NCBI GenBank assembly: GCA_900618425.1
Contig: UZAN01042435.1
Coordinates: 1-48,381 of the forward strand
Length of the DNA stretch: 48,381 bases
Source of the DNA: Echinostoma caproni
Taxonomy: Eukaryota > Platyhelminthes > Trematoda > Plagiorchiida > Echinostomatidae
Direction: 5' to 3'
A program made the translations under genes and the position numbers. Shown here one piece after another: positions 45,834 to 48,381 of the stretch; within the stretch, counting starts at the first letter, position 1; every line of letters begins with the position of its first letter. The notes under the pieces are model-generated. The model made no database searches. It was not told where the DNA came from and was given only the letters and a program-made list of their open reading frames with translations.

Positions 45834-47821
45834 GTACCTGGCCGTCACACGTCCCATCAGTTACGCCAAAAGAGATAATATACGCAGAATTCAAGTATCC
45901 ATCACTGTGGTTTGGATCCTGTCCTTGTTGATCAGTCTCCCGGTCGTTTGCGGTTTCAATAATGTGGGTGAATACGACCCGACTGTGTGTCAATCACGCA
46001 ACGCGATCTATATTATCACCTCATCCGTGGGATCATTCTACGTACCCGCTATCGTACTGCTCGCGCTATATCATCGCATATTCGCGTTGATTCGCCAACG
46101 CCACAAATTGGTCGATAAAACAACGCGTAACAGAATCCGATCGGTTTCAGGAACAACCGATTTTCCGGGTGAATTCACACAAACCATGTGTCTTGGGTTG
46201 CTGTCCTCGCCGATTCAGAGAACGAGCAGCCCAACAGATGATAGTGCAAGGGCTGTTCAACAGGACGAGGAACCGAGTCAGTTTGAGCAAAGTAGTGACA
46301 GTTCGCCAAATCCGAAAAGTTTTGACATCCAATTTAGCCTTCTCAACCGTTCAACTCTGCTTCGGTTGTCTCCTAAACAATCTGTATTTAACAGCTCCCG
46401 GGAAGACATCCGAAGCCACCGAACCAAAGGTTGTGACTACCGTTTTAATAGCCCTCGACAATGGAAATCCTTTCAAAGCTTTTCAATGCCACAATTGGCT
46501 TGTCATAACCACTTCGGGTATCAGATTTGTCCGGTGACAGTACGTCGCTGCTCTGACAATTTGTTATTTTGGCATTGCTCCGGAGTACAATTATCACGGT
46601 CTTCATCGATTATGCTATCCTCTGGATGGCAATCAGCTCCTTGTTCACCATTCTGCCGTAGCCCGCCGACAGTGTCAAACTGTGGTTTGACACAACCAGT
46701 AGATGAAAATTCAACAAGTGATCTGTCATACCCTCCCTCGTTGCCCGATTCCTCTTGCGATCCAGGAAGAACAAATAGTGTCACAATCCCATTCGACCAG
46801 AGTGTCACTCCACCGCCAGCGGACTTGTTCGTTTTGACTCAGGACGCAAACGACTGTTCAACCATGTCGCCAATACCTTCAAATACGCCAATTCGAATCC
46901 GGTTTCAAGAGGAGAAAAGGATATCATTCAATGAGAAGCAATCTATCAATCCATTCAAATGTTGCATTAATGTTTTGGTATCTAGTAACGAATCTAGTTC
47001 CATATCTAACGATGAGAACTACGCAGATTTCTTCTACTCCTCTTACAGTGACGGAAGTGACGAGTACCGGTCCGGTGAGCCGCACACTCCCACAGACTCC
47101 GGTGAAACCTGTTGCCCTCAATGTCCGCGCTGTTTGGAACCCTGCTATTGTCATACATTCTATTTTGATTACCCTTATTCGTCTGATCAAACTCCCGGAT
47201 GGGTAGTAGTAGATTGTTCACCAATACAGAGAACAATTACGGGGTCGCAGCAACATCACAAACACCACCAGCAGCAAAATGAACAGCTGGAACAAGTAAA
47301 TTCGCCAAAAATGAAGCATCACACAGATGAACGGGAACCGAAACACTGCGATGAACTGAAACATTTCTCAAACGTGCCCATCAGTTTCGTTAAACTAAGT
47401 GTGAAAATCAGTTGGATTAAATCAATACACAAACGCTGTGAGTGTTGCAAATGCTCCCTCAGTTCCGATTCTGTCAACATGGAGGATATTCCTGTGACTG
47501 AGATACCATCTCGGAAACAAAATTCCCTGTCGGCCAGTCAAGCGCTGTCCACTGTGTTCGTGCGTTTTCACAAAATTTGGCGGCAGCAAGTTTTTCGGAG
47601 CTTTCAGGAACCGCAGGAGGAACAAGGGTCACAAAATAAGGCACAGGGAAATAATTTGTCAAACACCGAGGTGGAACCTACATCAAGCGGCAGGCCGTTA
47701 ACACCTGGCCTAAAAAGCTTGACCGGTAAAACAAAACGCCGAGTTAGCTTTTGGGTTTCCAAGCAAAAATCACTCTCTTATCGTGAGAGGAAGGCGACAA
47801 AGACATTAGTAATTGTTTTAG
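45834..47821 (+). CDS. Dopamine D2-like GPCR, exon 3 (TM4, TM5, giant ICL3, start of TM6)
   Basis: The first base completes R142, and Y143 finishes DRY. W169 is W4.50 in TM4 (VVWILSLLISLPVVCG). C194 in the second extracellular loop can bond C117. TM5 carries S205, S206 and S209 (S5.42, S5.43, S5.46, the catechol-contacting serines) before P213 (P5.50), in SSVGSFYVP as in D2 receptors. ICL3 spans about residues 229-790, roughly 560 residues, far longer than in vertebrate D2. It is Ser/Pro-rich with two Cys clusters (568-581; 677-682), a His/Gln-rich stretch (CAT/CAC/CAG codons at 47248-47277) and a PKA-type KRRVS site (S780). It ends in RERKATKTLVIVL, the D2-type ionic-lock entry to TM6. The donor is TTAG/GTAAGT (47822), phase 1. 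TM6-TM7 are not in the window. Confidence 0.9.
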
Positions 47822-48381
47822 GTAAGTGTCTTTTACTTCACTCTAATATGCTATCGATCAGGTTATTAAGGTAATTGTCTCATTAATCATTGTTTCATAA
47901 ATACGAGGCATTGTAGTTTGTACACCCTCTTATTTTATGGCAAATGTACAGATTAGCTAGGTCAACAGTTATTCAGTGCATATTGAAAATTTCCTTAACG
48001 ATTCCACAACCCCCATGTTATGGCTCGTAACGCGTTTCCGTGGTGTTTTTCAATCCTCTCTTTCAGTACTCATGAGAGAAATTCCTGGTATTCTTATGGT
48101 TAATCCTCATTTTTAAATAAAGTTAAACATGTACATATTTGTGTTGCAACACGTGCAGAGTGTTCTAGTCTTGTCCGTTCTTTGAGGCTACACGAAAGCA
48201 GAGAGTTTCCACTATAGAACCATGGGCAAAGACGATCAGTGGGACAGATGAACTAATTCACTAAGCCTTGAGAAGCAATGCACTCTTACTAACAAAATGC
48301 GGGTCTCATAACGAAAACCTTTTGGCGAATATAAGTTAGATAAATGTTCGAAAAAAGATAATTTAGGACAGTAAACAATTT
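47822..48381 (+). other. Receptor intron 3, 5' part
   Basis: It begins with a consensus GTAAGT donor. No TM6 (C-W-x-P) or TM7 (N-P-x-x-Y) coding sequence is visible up to the window edge. A pyrimidine-rich CTCTCTTTCAG near 48055-48065 looks like an acceptor, but the sequence after it does not encode TM6 in the required phase. Confidence 0.7.

Noticed and set aside
46169..46537. 122-codon plus-strand ORF inside the large receptor exon
   Set aside because: It is an alternative frame of the receptor loop; the receptor frame carries all conserved residues and correct splice phases.
46521..46808. Minus-strand ORFs opposite the receptor loop
   Set aside because: Shadow frames caused by the GC-richer coding strand; no independent signal.
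48055..48115. Acceptor-like CTCTCTTTCAG as the start of the TM6 exon
   Set aside because: In the phase required by the 47822 donor the following codons do not encode a TM6 helix and stop soon after.

Overview
The window looks like nuclear DNA from a metazoan with large introns, most likely a digenean fluke (Platyhelminthes). The pointers are one GPCR gene whose coding exons span more than 29 kb, decayed CR1-like LINEs, a Penelope-like element, a mariner remnant and tRNA-derived SINEs, one of which carries a hammerhead ribozyme. That repeat set is typical of trematodes. The species assignment is inference. Two N bases (1305 and 39050) point to a draft assembly.

The only gene I can name with confidence is a dopamine D2-like biogenic-amine receptor on the + strand. 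Exon 1 (18076-18387) encodes the N-terminus, TM1 and TM2. Exon 2 (26982-27094) encodes TM3 up to D-R of the DRY motif. Exon 3 (45834-47821) encodes the Y of DRY, TM4, TM5 and a third intracellular loop of about 560 residues, and it ends as TM6 begins. All three junctions keep the frame with GT-AG ends. The exon(s) for TM6 and TM7 lie beyond the right edge. A cluster of CCAAT boxes at 17870-17916 is the best promoter candidate.

Layout. 1-10190: mostly non-coding, with decayed tRNA-like SINE fragments (275-325, 400-535, 7545-7645), a 14-bp tandem repeat near 5458 and one possible short exon near 2841. 10196-10610: two copies of a tRNA-headed SINE in head-to-head inverted orientation; the right copy carries a hammerhead ribozyme that looks intact, while the left copy has lost it. 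12840-13845: a 5'-truncated CR1-like LINE on the minus strand. 14185-14614: two adjacent segments that splice in frame and end at a stop, possibly the 3' end of an unknown gene. 18388-26981 is receptor intron 1; it holds a possible small nested gene (21259-21501) and a degraded SINE. 27095-45833 is receptor intron 2 (18.7 kb); it holds a mariner remnant, a GC-rich island, a Penelope-like RT fragment, a long dead CR1-like LINE, a second hammerhead-like core, and more SINE fragments. 45834-47821 is the large third exon. 47822-48381 is the start of intron 3.

The protein-coding retroelement and DNA transposon remnants all read on the minus strand, opposite to the receptor gene, and all are visibly inactive. 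Apart from the receptor, coding calls rest only on open frame plus splice signals and are given low confidence.
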